From Plectrocnemia conspersa (Eukaryota; Arthropoda; Insecta; Trichoptera; Polycentropodidae): a stretch of 64,000 nucleotides of DNA. The stretch is from the NCBI GenBank assembly GCA_009617715.1, contig VTFK01000445.1:62001-126000 (forward strand), in the 5' to 3' direction. Shown piece after piece: positions 45,132 through 57,756 of this stretch. The stretch's first letter is position 1, and every line of letters starts with the position of its first letter. The notes under the pieces are model-generated. The model saw only the letters and a list, made by a program, of their open reading frames with translations. It did not search any database and was not told where the DNA came from. The position numbers and the translations under genes are program-made.

Positions 45132-47100
45132 AACGACGGTTGTGTTAACACATTAGGTTATCAATAACTCTGTATGCGTTGGGTTTTTGAAAAAAAATTA
45201 ATGATGTTGGCATTAAAAACTTATTTACGGTTAAAAAATGTATAAAACTTCAATGTCACTAGGATAAATTAACAATAAATAACTAACACTTTTTTAATAA
45301 AAATGTGATTATCACTTATTGTATATTATTATTATTTGCTTTTAATTAAACATATGATTTAAATATGTAAAAAAATAAAATAAAAGCTTTTCGTATAATT
45401 TATAAACAAAGCTTTTGTGCAGATACGATTAAAAAATATACGGTGCAATAATAGTTTTAAAAAAATCATGGTGCTTAAAAAAGTATTTTTTCGGTTGATA
45501 ACGACCAACTGAAAGCGTTAGTTGTTTCAGAACTGCAAAAATTCTAGAGCTGCAAATTGACAGCTCTGGACTATATTTATAATATTTACCAGCTTAAAAA
45601 AATATTAAAGCCTGATAAATGGATGTCGCACGAACTAAACGGAAATTATATATTTTTAATCGTTTTCTCACAATCAATGGCATGTGAATCTTTTGCTACG
45701 ACAAAGTGTTTTGCATAAACGTTTAACAAAAATTAAGCGCAAAAGCATTTTTCTAAATCAAAATACACTAAAGAAAAATATGGTAAAATTTTATTATAAT
45801 CCACCTTATCTATTTAATCCTGTCAAAATAATTGCACATTTGATTGTTAAAGATTTTGTTATAAATTTGACCAGAATTTGAAACTTTGATCTTGATATTC
45901 ATCCGAGGCTTTTGGTGTTATTACTTGAGTGGATAGGACTTAAGCGTATAGTGAATTTATGCAAACAATAAAATTATTTTACGATGAATTGGCAAGAGCA
46001 ATAAAAAATAGTGCTCAAACACAAGATGGATCGGTGTGAGCGAGAGAAATTGGTGTTGCTTTAGCACATGGTTGCTTATTGCCTTCGAGAGAGAATAGTG
46101 CTCCAGAACAGTGGTACGCAACCCTTGGTTTTTAGGGTCGTAAAATTCGAATAAATTTATTCGACAAAAAGTTTAAGGCTTGTATTCTAAAAAATCAAGT
46201 ACTAGTTATATAAAATCATATTAATTAAAATTATCCTAATTTCTGTGACGGCAGCAGGGGCGAATACGACACAGCGTCCATAGCCGTCATATAGAGTGCA
46301 AAGCGACGCGACGCAGATCGCGTCCTCTCTCAGTCCCTTTGTATATTTTTTTGTTGCAAATAAAATATAATGAAATTTAGATTTACATAATTACCAACAA
46401 AATAAATTTAATTTTAATTTAAAAAAATAAATATATATGTTTTAGAATAAAAAATATTTTATTAAATTAATTGTATTTTGCTTATATCGTCGTCAAAATT
46501 AAAGTAAATTAAGACTTAACCCTTTCACTGCGAAAGTCATCAAGAAAATGGCCTGTACTCATTGGGCATATAAAAGTTCCATCTAAACCTTTGAGCCTAA
46601 TAGTATGATTATTTAATATAATTTAAGACTGTAAATCACTTGAATTTATTGAGCCATATTATTTTTAAAAATATGGCGTTATTAGATGCCCCCACATGTT
46701 ACAAAAATTTTAAATGCCACGCAAAAAATATCAGCCGCGGTAAAAAGGTTAATGTTCGACATATTTGCAGTGATGCAAATGCAATGATCACGAATTAAAA
46801 AAATCGTTTTTTCAACTTGAAATCGCAACTTCTAAAATAATATAATATAATTATGATTATATATAATATTTAGTAATCCTGAAATAAATCTCGTATTTTT
46901 TATTTAAGTATCTGTGTTGGTGCACATCTGGACTTCACACTCCGTTATATTAAAAAATGGGCTCCAAGATTTATAATGGCAGATTTTTTTTTAGGTTTAT
47001 TTATTTATACAAAATAAGATGTTATTTTAATTAAAAAAATCTAAGGACACTATAAACATTTGTGAAGTGGAAGATGATTTATTAGATATTCATAAATGTT
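45132..47100. other. AT-rich DNA with small GC-richer patches
   Basis: Patches near 46.03-46.13 and 46.24-46.34 kb (CGACGCGACGCAGATCGCGT) are GC-rich but not open. A CAGTGGTACGCAACCCTT word at 46.11 kb resembles a hAT-type terminus, but no partner is seen. Confidence 0.45.
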
Positions 47101-47106
47101 AAAAAT

Positions 47107-47203
47107 GGTTTTAGTTATTCTTATCCACCTTATTCTATAGACCTTGCTTCTTCCGATTACCATTTATTTCGATCGATACAACACTACATTGACGGAAAAA
47201 TCT
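47107..47203 (+). pseudogene. Mariner-like transposase C-terminal fragment
   Basis: An open frame reads Y-S-Y-P-P-Y-S-I-D-L-A-S-S-D-Y-H-L-F-R-S-I-Q-H-Y then D-G-K-I-stop. This is the signature around the third catalytic Asp (PPYSPDLAPSDYHLF) and the following helix of mariner transposases. Downstream, shifted frames keep weak similarity for another 100 bp. The second catalytic Asp region is not recognisable upstream. It is nearer the consensus than the 5.9-kb fragment. Confidence 0.82.
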
Positions 47204-47299
47204 AAACGCAGACAAAAATTCTAAATTAAAGCGTCCAATGCTAATGAATATAAAAATAATCTCCCAGAGGAAGCATTACAAATAAAAAACGACATTTAT

Positions 47300-50200
47300 T
47301 TCGGGATTACCTAAAATTAATGCTGTTTTATATTAAAATAAATGTTTTTGTTAGGTTAAAAAAACTGCCATAAATAAAATAATGGATACTATCTAGAATA
47401 AGTATCAAATTGGAAACTATATGAAAACGTGACATTTTTACACTTTGATACATTTGAAACTTAATACAATAAATACAGAAAATATATTTATAGGCCACAT
47501 TATAACATAAAACTAAAACCTTGTTTACTAAGTGTAATATACACATCGATTTAATAAATCAGAGGCAATTAACCTAAATATTTTGATTTATTATTTTAAA
47601 ATTGTAATTACATTTAAAACATCAATTACTACTTTTTTTACATGTATATCTGTATATAATTTAATTTATAAAAAATAATAAAATTTAATTGGCGTGCTGC
47701 TTCTTTATATGATATGATTTATGTTATGAAAAACTGTATTTTAAATATAAATTTATTCTCATCTTTATCCTTTTTAGTATATATTTAAGTTCCATACTTT
47801 TGCTTGCTTCTTTAATCAGTATTTTATCTATTAATGAAAATCCTTTGACTCTCACTCAAAGTCATGTTGCTTTAACGAAATTCAACGTACGACTTTCATT
47901 CAATATCGTTCGTAAAATTGGCCGTGTAATAAATTTTCTCTACTATTATTTACATTATAAGAGACGTCTGTATTACTTTGATCTTTACAGAGCGACGGCA
48001 AAGGACGCAACACCAAACATAGGAAAAACGGTTTAAGTGAACGTAAATGTATTTCAAATCTCAACCCCAATCGCGTTCAAGAAAGATTGAAAATTTTGCG
48101 AGACCTAAAAATATACCATTCTTGAAGCTAACAAACTAAAAGACAAATATATTTATTTTGTACAATATTTAGTAGAGAGAAAATATGTTTACAAAAAATA
48201 AATATATTAATTTTCATATCGCTATTGGTGAATAACATTTATATATTAGTTGGATTAACAAACTTAAATGAAATAAATATAAAATATGTATATAAAAAAA
48301 TTTATATCATATACTATATTTTAATTAAGTAATACGAACTACATATAATAGTATACTTTATTATAGAAAATCGTTAATTTTCTAGTACTTTAAAAATTAT
48401 ACTCATCATAAGCTTTTATGTAAGAATTTATTGCACTATTCAATGTAACGTGCCATTAAATGGTTTTGTGTCCATTTTATTTATGCTCTCAGTATAAAGC
48501 CAAGTTTCATCTTACAAACGAGTGTTGCATACCCGACATAGTTGAACTAAATAATATAATCACATAATAACTATGCCAGTAAATAACGAGTAACGTGCTA
48601 TGATTTTCAAGGAAAAACATTGTTATATAATATGAATTATTATTTTTTACATCCAAACAAACAATGTGTTTAATTAGAAACACTAACTTTATATAAACAC
48701 TTATTTGTTTATATAAAATGTCATATATTTTTGGCTGCATTGATCTTGGAAATATGCCAATCGATCGCTTTTATAAAAGCAAAATATCATTTCCAATTGA
48801 GCTGATCATAAATAATAATCATGTCAACTAATTGTATATTATCCATGTAAAAAGTTTAATATATTTATATAATATATTCACTCCATAGAACTTTTTTGTG
48901 TTGAATATTGTATATGCAAAGAACGATATAAACTTTATTGATTGCACGTACACAAGTTATTCAAATTGTTTTTCTGTTTATAAATTACGTATACTTTCTT
49001 GGGATAGAATCTATATTTCTTCATTTTACTATATCATTTTGTAAATTATTAAAAAATATGTTAATATCGTTTATATTTTTTAAATTTACGTATTTATTTC
49101 TGTGATATTTTAAGTATTAAAACAGCGTAAAATAAATAAAAATATATTTATCCATTAAATAACTTTTGTCCTTTGATTAAGTTTGATTGAGTCACCAAAG
49201 CCAAATAGTTGGGTCGGAAAATTGAATCAAGAAACGTTCTCTTTGGGTATAATGAATTAAGTCACTGGTATGAAAAGTTTATTTGTTCTGCTCATCTTGT
49301 ATAATTAAGTCAAGGCATTGCCATGAGACTACCATGAAATGCATATTCATATATTTAAGTGATTTCTTAATTAACCTTTTAGATATAAGAAAATGTATAT
49401 TTAATCAAATTGACATTTACAATCCGCTCTGATGTTGTATCATAATGTTTTAATAATACATTTTTAATTTATAAATAATGAATAAGGTATCATATTATTT
49501 ATTATTTAAAGGTTAATAAGAATACTTTGGAAACTGAAGTTAATAAATATGTTATAATCATATTATTGAGGTAAATTTATATATAGGGCCAAGTATATAA
49601 AATACTATTTTACTTGAGTTGTTTCATATTATTATTTTTTATATACAATATATAACTTAGCAAATTACACTGCTCACTATTACAATGACATATAAAAGCA
49701 TGTTTTATATTTACGGGATAATGGTTACCCGTTTTTTATATATATTTATACTTTATTACACACACACACAAATGTAAAAAATGTAGATCTACATTAATAT
49801 AATTTATAGAGAAAAGCTGTAACTGTTTCTCAAATACACACCATTTCACAATATAATTAATCAAACTCAAGGGCAATTCTGATATTATCATTTTAACAGG
49901 ATTGAGTCAAATATTGTTTTTAATTAAATCTTACTGCTCTTATCAATATGCGTGACTTATTAAAATCGCGTTCTACTAACACAAGCATGTTGAAGGGCTA
50001 GATAAAATCAAGACTATTTTTTTACTTCTCAGTCATTTTATAAATTTCATTAACAGTATATGTTGAATGCTTTGAATTAAAATATTCTATTTGATTTTGG
50101 GTAATATTGCATGGATCGAAATAAATGTTATTCGAAAGGGTAATTAAGTGCAAGTCTATTTTTTAAATTCCTTATGCGAACTATCCAGCTAATCCTAAGT

Positions 50201-50535
50201 TTTGTAATGCACAATCCCTTTGCAACCTAACTATTCACACAAAATAACTTTTTTTACAATGAGCCCAGGATTTTAAATAGGTTTTTTTACTTGATATTTA
50301 AATAATTACTGTATTCTACAACGATTGTTGTCGTACAACATCCATTTCTTCAATTTAATACTTTTCTGACTTATGTGGAATCCATACACTTTATCTCAAA
50401 GTGTTTCTTATCTTCTTAATGTGTCTATGCACTGTTGTATCATACTGGTTTAGTGTCTCAGTTGAGGCATAATTTAAATGGTATTTTTTTCAATTCTGCA
50501 GCCATCTTTTCTGGTTTTCTACACCCAGGGCTATT
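47300..50535. other. AT-rich DNA without recognisable features
   Basis: AT-rich throughout, with short CA repeats near 49.76 kb. A frame at 47800-48036 (78 codons, plus) ends with a GC-richer R-A-T-A-K-D-A-T-P stretch but shows no other coding sign. Confidence 0.5.
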
Positions 50536-50660
50536 CTTACCAGGCGCGTACTGTGAGATACTTTCTCTTTCGCTCGCTCGCGTGCTAAGTGACGAGTGTG
50601 AGTGAAGAGATAAGGGCATGCGTTGCATGCGTTCTGTACGAGCAAAAGGGAAAGTAAATC
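50536..50660. promoter_or_regulatory. Small GC-rich patch, CTTTCGCTCGCTCGCG and CATGCG repeats
   Basis: It holds CTCTTTCGCTCGCTCGCGTG, a GAGTGTGAGTGAAGAGA purine run, and GCATGCGTTGCATGCG. Such pyrimidine/CpG runs occur at insect promoters and also in transposon ends. The evidence does not separate these. Confidence 0.25.
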
Positions 50661-51940
50661 TGCATTTTGAATTTTTTAAACCATCTTCGACATTTACAAA
50701 TATCTATTGAATCACTATATAATCTATATACATATGTTTTTAGAAGCCGTAGCTTTGCCGATTTTTTAAATTAACTCATATAACATGTAATTTTGTATTA
50801 ATTATTAACTTGGTAAAATGCTGCAATTGTAAATTTTGTGATTCAATTTTTATTAAATATTGGAATGTAATGTCTAGGTATAAACCAATACAGATTTATT
50901 AACGTTACAACTGACAAATAAAAAAATGGCATTCATTTTGGTATAAGTTAATTTATTTAAGTCTTAAAATTTGGACGGCTTACAAAATATTGCAGAGTTT
51001 CGCGCAATATTTTCGTTATGTTTTGAGGACTCTTTTTTGCCAATCGCTTCAAGAAAATTTAATGCTTTGATTTTAAATATAGCTTTGAGAAGTTAAGATC
51101 GAGAAGCTTTTCTTAGACTGGTTTGGAACAAAATCAGTCTGTCTGTTTCCCTAAAGCGTATTTTTTATCGTATACCCAAGGCATTTTTTGATCTTTAGAA
51201 ATGCGCAAAAATAGCCCATAATCATAAAAATGTTGAAAAATTGTGCATTATCAACTACAGACTAATCGTAGTGTTGTCAGCTCCTGATTTAAAAAAGCCT
51301 TGATCATGTTGGTATAAGAAAAAAAATGTCTCACTTTTATATAACTGTGATTTAATATATTTTTCCCAAGTAATTTGAGCGATTTTACACAGTTTGTAGA
51401 TTCAAAATAATATACACTTTTGGAAGTTCCTTAAGGGTCCAACTTGGGCCATATATTTTCGTTTATCAATAAAACATTAAGTACGGCAGCTATAAATTTA
51501 AGTTTTCTTCTATATGTAAATGATTTAAAATTGTTTAGATGCATTTGATCTGTTGTTTGTTATTTCTATCTACAAAGTGATCTTGTTTTTCTTTGGAGAT
51601 GATCTTTTGTCAACTTTCTTCCTTTTATTTTATATGATGCTTGACCTTCATGACTTATTGTAGTAACCTGTTAGGTCATGATGGTCTTATTTTAATTAAA
51701 ATAAATTAATGTACGCTTGATGTTTATTTTATATAATTATTTTCCAAATAAAACATTTTTTTTATTAAACCTAATTAGTTCCATTAGAGCTTCTCAAATC
51801 AATACCACCTTTCCAACGTAGAAATACGATACCATAAAAACTCAACGGACTTGTTCAGAATTTTAAACACAGTTGCGCATGTAGAGCACCAATATAGTCG
51901 GTGCCTGTGCATTATGGCGTATGAATTAATTCATTTGTGA
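50661..51940. other. AT-rich DNA without recognisable features
   Basis: No supported feature. A slightly GC-richer stretch at 51.0-51.3 kb has no long open frame. Confidence 0.5.
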
Positions 51941-51950
51941 AAATGTATAG

Positions 51951-51990
51951 CGACCGATGTAAAATCGGGTGCCCGGGACACAATCGGTCG
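51951..51990. other. Inverted repeat CGACCGAT ... ATCGGTCG
   Basis: A perfect 8-bp stem encloses a GC-rich loop that contains a CCCGGG palindrome and GGGTGCC/GGGACAC halves. It lies in a GC-richer patch running to about 52.2 kb that also has the 18-bp palindrome at 52048-52065. Confidence 0.5.
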
Positions 51991-52047
51991 GAAAATTGCG
52001 GTTCCCTTTGAGCGAAACACTTGTTTGGCACGTACCGATTAATTATA

Positions 52048-52065
52048 GACGAGCACGTGCTCGTC
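52048..52065. promoter_or_regulatory. 18-bp perfect palindrome around a CACGTG E-box
   Basis: GACGAGCACGTGCTCGTC is fully self-complementary and centred on the bHLH-type E-box CACGTG. An 18-bp GC-rich palindrome is very unlikely by chance in DNA this AT-rich. The surrounding plus-strand frame (52021-52221, no ATG start) is acidic and Asn-rich and not recognised. Confidence 0.45.
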
Positions 52066-52221
52066 GCTGATAATTCAATTAATGGCGATATCGACGATGA
52101 AAACTGTGCGACAGCTCATATTGTTAATGAGCTAATAAACTCAAATACTGAATTGCTTGGGAGCACGCAATATCGTAATTACAAGCCAGGAGCATCATTA
52201 TTAAAATGCGTATTGTGTTAA

Positions 52222-53089
52222 GATATGGGATGATCCGTTAGATTCGCATTTAAAATATTCCCTAAAAATTTAATAAATTAAACATACGGTAAATTATAGT
52301 GTATAAAAATATTTCATTAAAATTTGTGAGCAGACTCAATTTAAAATAATAATTTTGCTTTAAAATTTTTTGATCGAGGTTCCAGAGAAAGTATTTAAGC
52401 CCTATCCAGATAAGAACGTAGATTACTATAGTACACCTAACGGTATATTTTTAAATATATTATTGTTAAATATGCAATTAGTAATTGGACATAAAACATA
52501 ATGAATAAAGGATTGCTTATATACTATATAAAAACAATTTTTAATGTTTTTCTTTTCAATTTGGATATTAAACTGTCTTATTAATTTACTTAGCGATCTT
52601 GCTGCAATTTAATAATATTACTGTAATTATTTTTACTACAACATAATAATTTTTAAGTGAATACAAAAAAATTATAGAACTTTAAGAGGCAGTTCACAAA
52701 ACTAATAATATTATTATAACACTAAAAATAACTAAAAAAAAAGGCCACATACATCAGCTGTCTTTCATTTTATACTTGAAATGAATCGATAGATTCCTCT
52801 AACATTTTTCAAGTGGCAAAATTTATGTTCCATACTTTATGTATCATAGATATTATTATGGATTCTACCAACACTTGTATTCCATTACATCATGAAACTA
52901 TTTTTTGATAAATATAGAATAGTTTATCGTTAATTTAAAAAAAATATAAAGCAATAAAAAAGCAGTAAAAAATATCCATAACTGAATTATTAATATTATA
53001 AAAAAATGTTTGGAAAGTTGATATTTTTTTTAAATCGCGACATACATTGTGTATAATATATAATAATAATCATAGGTGAAGTTTTCCTT
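52222..53089. other. AT-rich DNA without recognisable features
   Basis: AT-rich with A-runs; nothing supported. Confidence 0.6.
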
Positions 53090-53330
53090 ATGTGCGTCCA
53101 TTGGCTCTAGACGTCACCACTCTGGATTCCGAACTTTAAGCAGTACCAGGGTATGCGAAGAGAGAAGCGGCGGCTTCTGAGATTATCAATGGTCTGAATT
53201 AGGGTCTGGTGAACTCGGTTCTACTTAGTTAAGGTTTGTACGAACTAGTGTTTTATTTTCTGATCGTTTCAGTAAAACGACCAATTACAAAATGATGGCT
53301 AGTTTTGGAACAGATTGCTGTTGGCAACTT
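53090..53330 (+). mobile_element. Decayed DNA-transposon copy, third of its family
   Basis: GCGAAGAGAGAAGCGGCGGC at 53.155 kb and the frame A-K-R-E-A-A-A-S-E-I match the start of the copies at 1.8 and 18.1 kb. Similarity fades within about 150 bp of the motif. A CTAGACGTCACCACTCTGGA stretch upstream is GC-richer and may belong to it. Confidence 0.5.
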
Positions 53331-56300
53331 AGATGTAAATTCCAAATGCAAGTGTTATCCTGTTTCAAAGATTTGCGACGAATAATTTTTATCTATATGA
53401 TTCATAGCTGATACTTTAACTTATCTAAAGCTTTGCATGTTTCACATGCCGAAATCGACTTAGTCGCTGGTGTTTATAATTGTATAGTAAAATGTTTAGC
53501 TTCTCAAGCCTATACATTTACAATTAAAAGAATAACATCAAATTTCCGGGATTTATCAATGTGTCAATATTATTCTCCAGGATTCAGCAAAAAATTAAAT
53601 TCGTACAGAAAACTAACAACTTAAATATTAAAATATTCGTTGACAAATATCGCGTAGTTATTTTTTTTGTAGGTTAAGAGAATTTTGAGTATCAGTGGTA
53701 ATTAATGAAAATGAAAAAAACATATTTTTTTCTGTCTATATTTTACCAATGCTGCAATTAAATTCATAAAAAAAATACACAATTTACCTGTGAAATCATT
53801 TAAAGGCAAATGAAAAATGTGGTAAAAGAATACAAATATTTTCCAGATGATATAAGACTATAAAGAGAGAATGTAAATATTATGTATAAGAAGATAAAAA
53901 ATATTGCTGGTATTTTATATAATAATATTGCGAAATATTTCATTATTACTTTAAAGAATGGCAGCTTAAGAATTATTAATATTTCAACGACATATATTTT
54001 TAAGAAGATATTTTCTTATATCAAAGTAAAGTAAATATCATGTCTTTTAAAAATATTAAAATCATTAAAAATATTACTCTCATTTTGTAACATGCTGTCT
54101 AATGTGATTGGATCATTTTGAATTTGATGAAAAAATAATTAAAAATCTATAAAATAACAATAAGCTATTATTGTTTATAATGAAGATAATATACATTCTT
54201 CAGATATGCTTATTCATAGCATATTGATTTACCTCATAATTATCAACTTTCCATGATGGACTCTTTGTTAAGTTCATTACTATAGGAACACTTTATTTTA
54301 TGATGCAGTGACAATGGACCGATTGCTTACAATATAATGGTGCTTTTCATAACATTTATTCCTATATTATATTTTAATGTTCGGAGCAAATTAGCATTAT
54401 TAAAAAATCATACTTAATGTCAACGATTTTTTTAAATATGTCGTATATACAGTGATATTAATATCAATGGATTATCTTGAAAAGTAACGTATACATGTGC
54501 CATTACAAATAGATCCCATTTATTAAGAACCATAGATGTGAAATTGATTGTAATAATGGCAGATAATTTTTTTCTTATATAGGGTTTAATTTGGTACGAA
54601 ACACTTATTTGAGTAATAATTATTTTGTTAATTAAAAAGCTTGATTTTGGTTTAACGTTTCACCGGTAGACCGGTAATGTAATACCACTGGTGAATTTAG
54701 TGTTTCATGAAATACCGCAAGTTCTAATTAAAATCTCAGCAAAAGTAGTTTTATACTGTTTATCTGATATTTAAGAGTATTAAAGTTAATAATGGAAAAA
54801 TATACATCAGATTTGGAACTGATATTATAAATGATTATGTTAAATATTCATAGACAGTATATTTCGTAATATTATGCTTTAGTTAGTTACAGATGAGAAA
54901 CAAACTTATATGCGAGGTAATTAAGATACACAATGTATTTAACTAAGCCTTATCTCGAAATTCCGGTTTCAGCTCTAACAAATTCTTCTAGAATATAGAA
55001 TAATTTAATTAACGTTTATAACACATATGTATATATAATATATATACATACGGTAAATGTAATAAAAATTAAGCAAATAAATCTAAAATGCACTCGACAT
55101 TTGTCACGTTGTAATGTGAATGACCCTTCATCACGAATTCAATGTGGTCAGGTTATTTGATGGGAAGATAAGAAAATCAATATCTGCCACAGACACAGGA
55201 GAAACCCATAACACTGATGGTTTAATACAATATATGTAAATACTAAATTTTAAAATATGCTATATGTATTCATACAAACTTACAAATAGGCAATAAATGT
55301 AGACTAGATTCGATGAAACGTATATTTATTATTCACTCTAGTGAATCGGCAATTCCAAGTGACGTGAATTGATATAGAAATTGATTTAAGTATTATACGT
55401 AATATTAAATATTGAACTTGGATAAGTACCTAATATGAGAAAACTAAGAAAACCGCTTATATTATTTTTCATAATCAGAACGCGTTTAATTAATTTTGTT
55501 ATGAACTTGACTTGAATTTAGGGTTTATAAATTAATTATAGATTTATAAATTAGTTTTACAGCAAGCCTACTTGACCACTTTTAAAAGTGTCAAATTAAA
55601 AGTTAACCAATTTAAAATGTGTTAAATACGACATAAACTTAACGCGGTTAAGTTAAACGCTAGCAAACTTTAATTATCAATTAAAAGTTTTCGAGTTTGT
55701 TCTATTTATAACTTTAATTATATACAATATAATGAGTTTATTTTTTTTAACATATATTATGTAAAGATCTGTGTTATTTGTAACAGTTTTGTTATCCCAG
55801 TAAATAAAATATATTATATGATACTAACATTAACATTTATTATGATGATATTAATATGACCATTCGACCTAATTTAGATTATTTAATTAAAATACTACTC
55901 TTCTAGCTTAGACTTACATAATACAATTTTATTATAATACATACTTAATTTGCAAAATAAAGGTTAACCGTGATTTATAGCAAGAATCTCGCGGTGTACA
56001 TTTTAGTATACATTCACAAATTTATTATCAAGTTTAAAATGGCATGAAGCTTCTAACTCTCTAATGTCGTATTAAATCGCAGTATATATATTTATCTGCT
56101 TGTATTCATTTTTATTTTTATTTTATCATAAGAGCTTAGTAATAAATCTCTTGATACAACACAAATATAACTCCTCGGAGAGAAAATGTTTGTGAGCTAA
56201 AATGAACACGAGGGTAAGCTTTTTATTAATACACACATTATAAAAAAACACGTTTTAAATATTAAAAGATACAGGTAGTTACATAAATATGTGGCCAATG

Positions 56301-56575
56301 TATAATTGATAATATATATAAATATAATTTTACCATAATTTAATAATTCACTGTCTATTATTTTGTATTTTAAATCTTTAAAAATAGTTTATAAATCTGA
56401 TTATAAATTTCTTATATTATTATTTTGATTAAATCGTTGCAATTTTTAAACCTTGAAAATGAATGCTATTACGTCTATAATATATTAATGTTATTTTTGT
56501 ATTAGATACATGACCTACCTATCACACAGTCATAAGTAATAATAATTGTAAATGTCTTCGTACATCTATTATTAA
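53331..56575. other. AT-rich DNA without recognisable features
   Basis: AT-rich with dense stops. CACCGGTAGACCGGTAATG near 54.66 kb is a short inverted-repeat patch. Nothing else supported. Confidence 0.55.
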
Positions 56576-56581
56576 GCTTTT

Positions 56582-56773
56582 GTGCGAAAAACTCATTCAT
56601 TTTTCACGCCCACCTCGAATTCCGAAAAAAATTCGCAAACATCTCAGGGTTTTAGTTGTCCTTGTCCCATTGAACTTGTTACTGTTTCAGTTCCAGCCAA
56701 AATCTTTGCCAAACAGACCATTATTGTTTCGAAGCCAGGAAATTACCCTAAATTAATCCAGCGTGATGCTTAA
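56582..56773 (+). other. Open frame of 63 codons, not recognised
   Basis: A GC-richer patch stays open on the plus strand with a plausible-looking peptide (P-C-P-I-E-L-V-T-V-S-V-P-A-K-I-F-A-K-Q-T). It lacks an ATG start, and no acceptor or donor clearly bounds it. It may be a remnant exon or chance. Confidence 0.2.
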
Positions 56774-56779
56774 ACTGTA

Positions 56780-57716
56780 AACACAGCTTTCACATTGCCA
56801 AGTTTACGAAAATGCAGATTTTTAGTGCCGAATACGAGTCGTAATGCCACTCAAATTAATGTTTTATAACCTAAGGGTTATAAGCTAAAACCCGAGATGC
56901 TTTCAGCAATTTTTGAATATGTACATATACGAGTATGGATAGGTTGAATAACTGTATTATTTATCATGACTTGATATTAAAGTCAAAGTAATAATTAGAT
57001 ATATAATACGATAAACCTTTGAAAATTAAGAGTTTTTTTTATAAAACATCTTCAGTGATAATATTTTAAAGTTCAGGTTAAAAAGTTTAAGAGTTTCTGT
57101 GTTTCACGACTAGTTGTAAAATATATCCATGAACTTTGTTTTATAACAAAAATTTGCAAAAGTTAAGCTTCTTCATATACTTTTTATATTCATTACCGTA
57201 ATGCAATAATACATCATATTATACATAGGGCTAATAAAAGTTTAAAAAAAAGAACAATAAATTAACCAACATATAATTATTTAGAGTAGCGTTGCGCTTA
57301 AGATAATCTTATGCATTTAACTGATTAATAGGATTTAATTAAATAATTATCTGAATTGATCAAATATTAAAATGAGTAATTTAACCATTAGCTGTCTACA
57401 CAATTTTTAGAAGGTTAAAAAAATGTAACCTATATAAAATATTGGTAAATATCGGTTCATTGAGCATTTGAATACAAAATAGGAATATTAACATTTTCGA
57501 TGATTTATTCAAACACGTAGCTTACTTGAATTGGGCGAATATTATTATTTAAATTAATACAAGGCTAATTGAGAGAGGATTTTTATCTGAATTATTTATT
57601 AAAATGAACTAGTGTAATTATTCATTAAAATGTTCTACATGTAATTATTAAACTATAATGAATAGTTTTAGCGATAGAGGTATTTTTAGTGCTAAAGTTT
57701 ACAAAACATGTAAAAA
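56780..57716. other. AT-rich DNA without recognisable features
   Basis: AT-rich, no supported feature. Confidence 0.6.
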
Positions 57717-57756
57717 AACAAGCTCTAAAAGCAGTTACATGATTTTAGAGCTTGTT
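57717..57756. other. Perfect 14-bp stem-loop
   Basis: AACAAGCTCTAAAA (57717-57730) pairs perfectly with TTTTAGAGCTTGTT (57743-57756) around the 12-base loop GCAGTTACATGA. The arms have mixed composition, so this is unlikely to be a chance AT palindrome. Confidence 0.55.

Noticed and set aside
46105..46135. CAGTGGTACGCAACCCTT as a hAT element end
   Set aside because: The word resembles Charlie-type hAT ends, but no inverted partner or target duplication was found.
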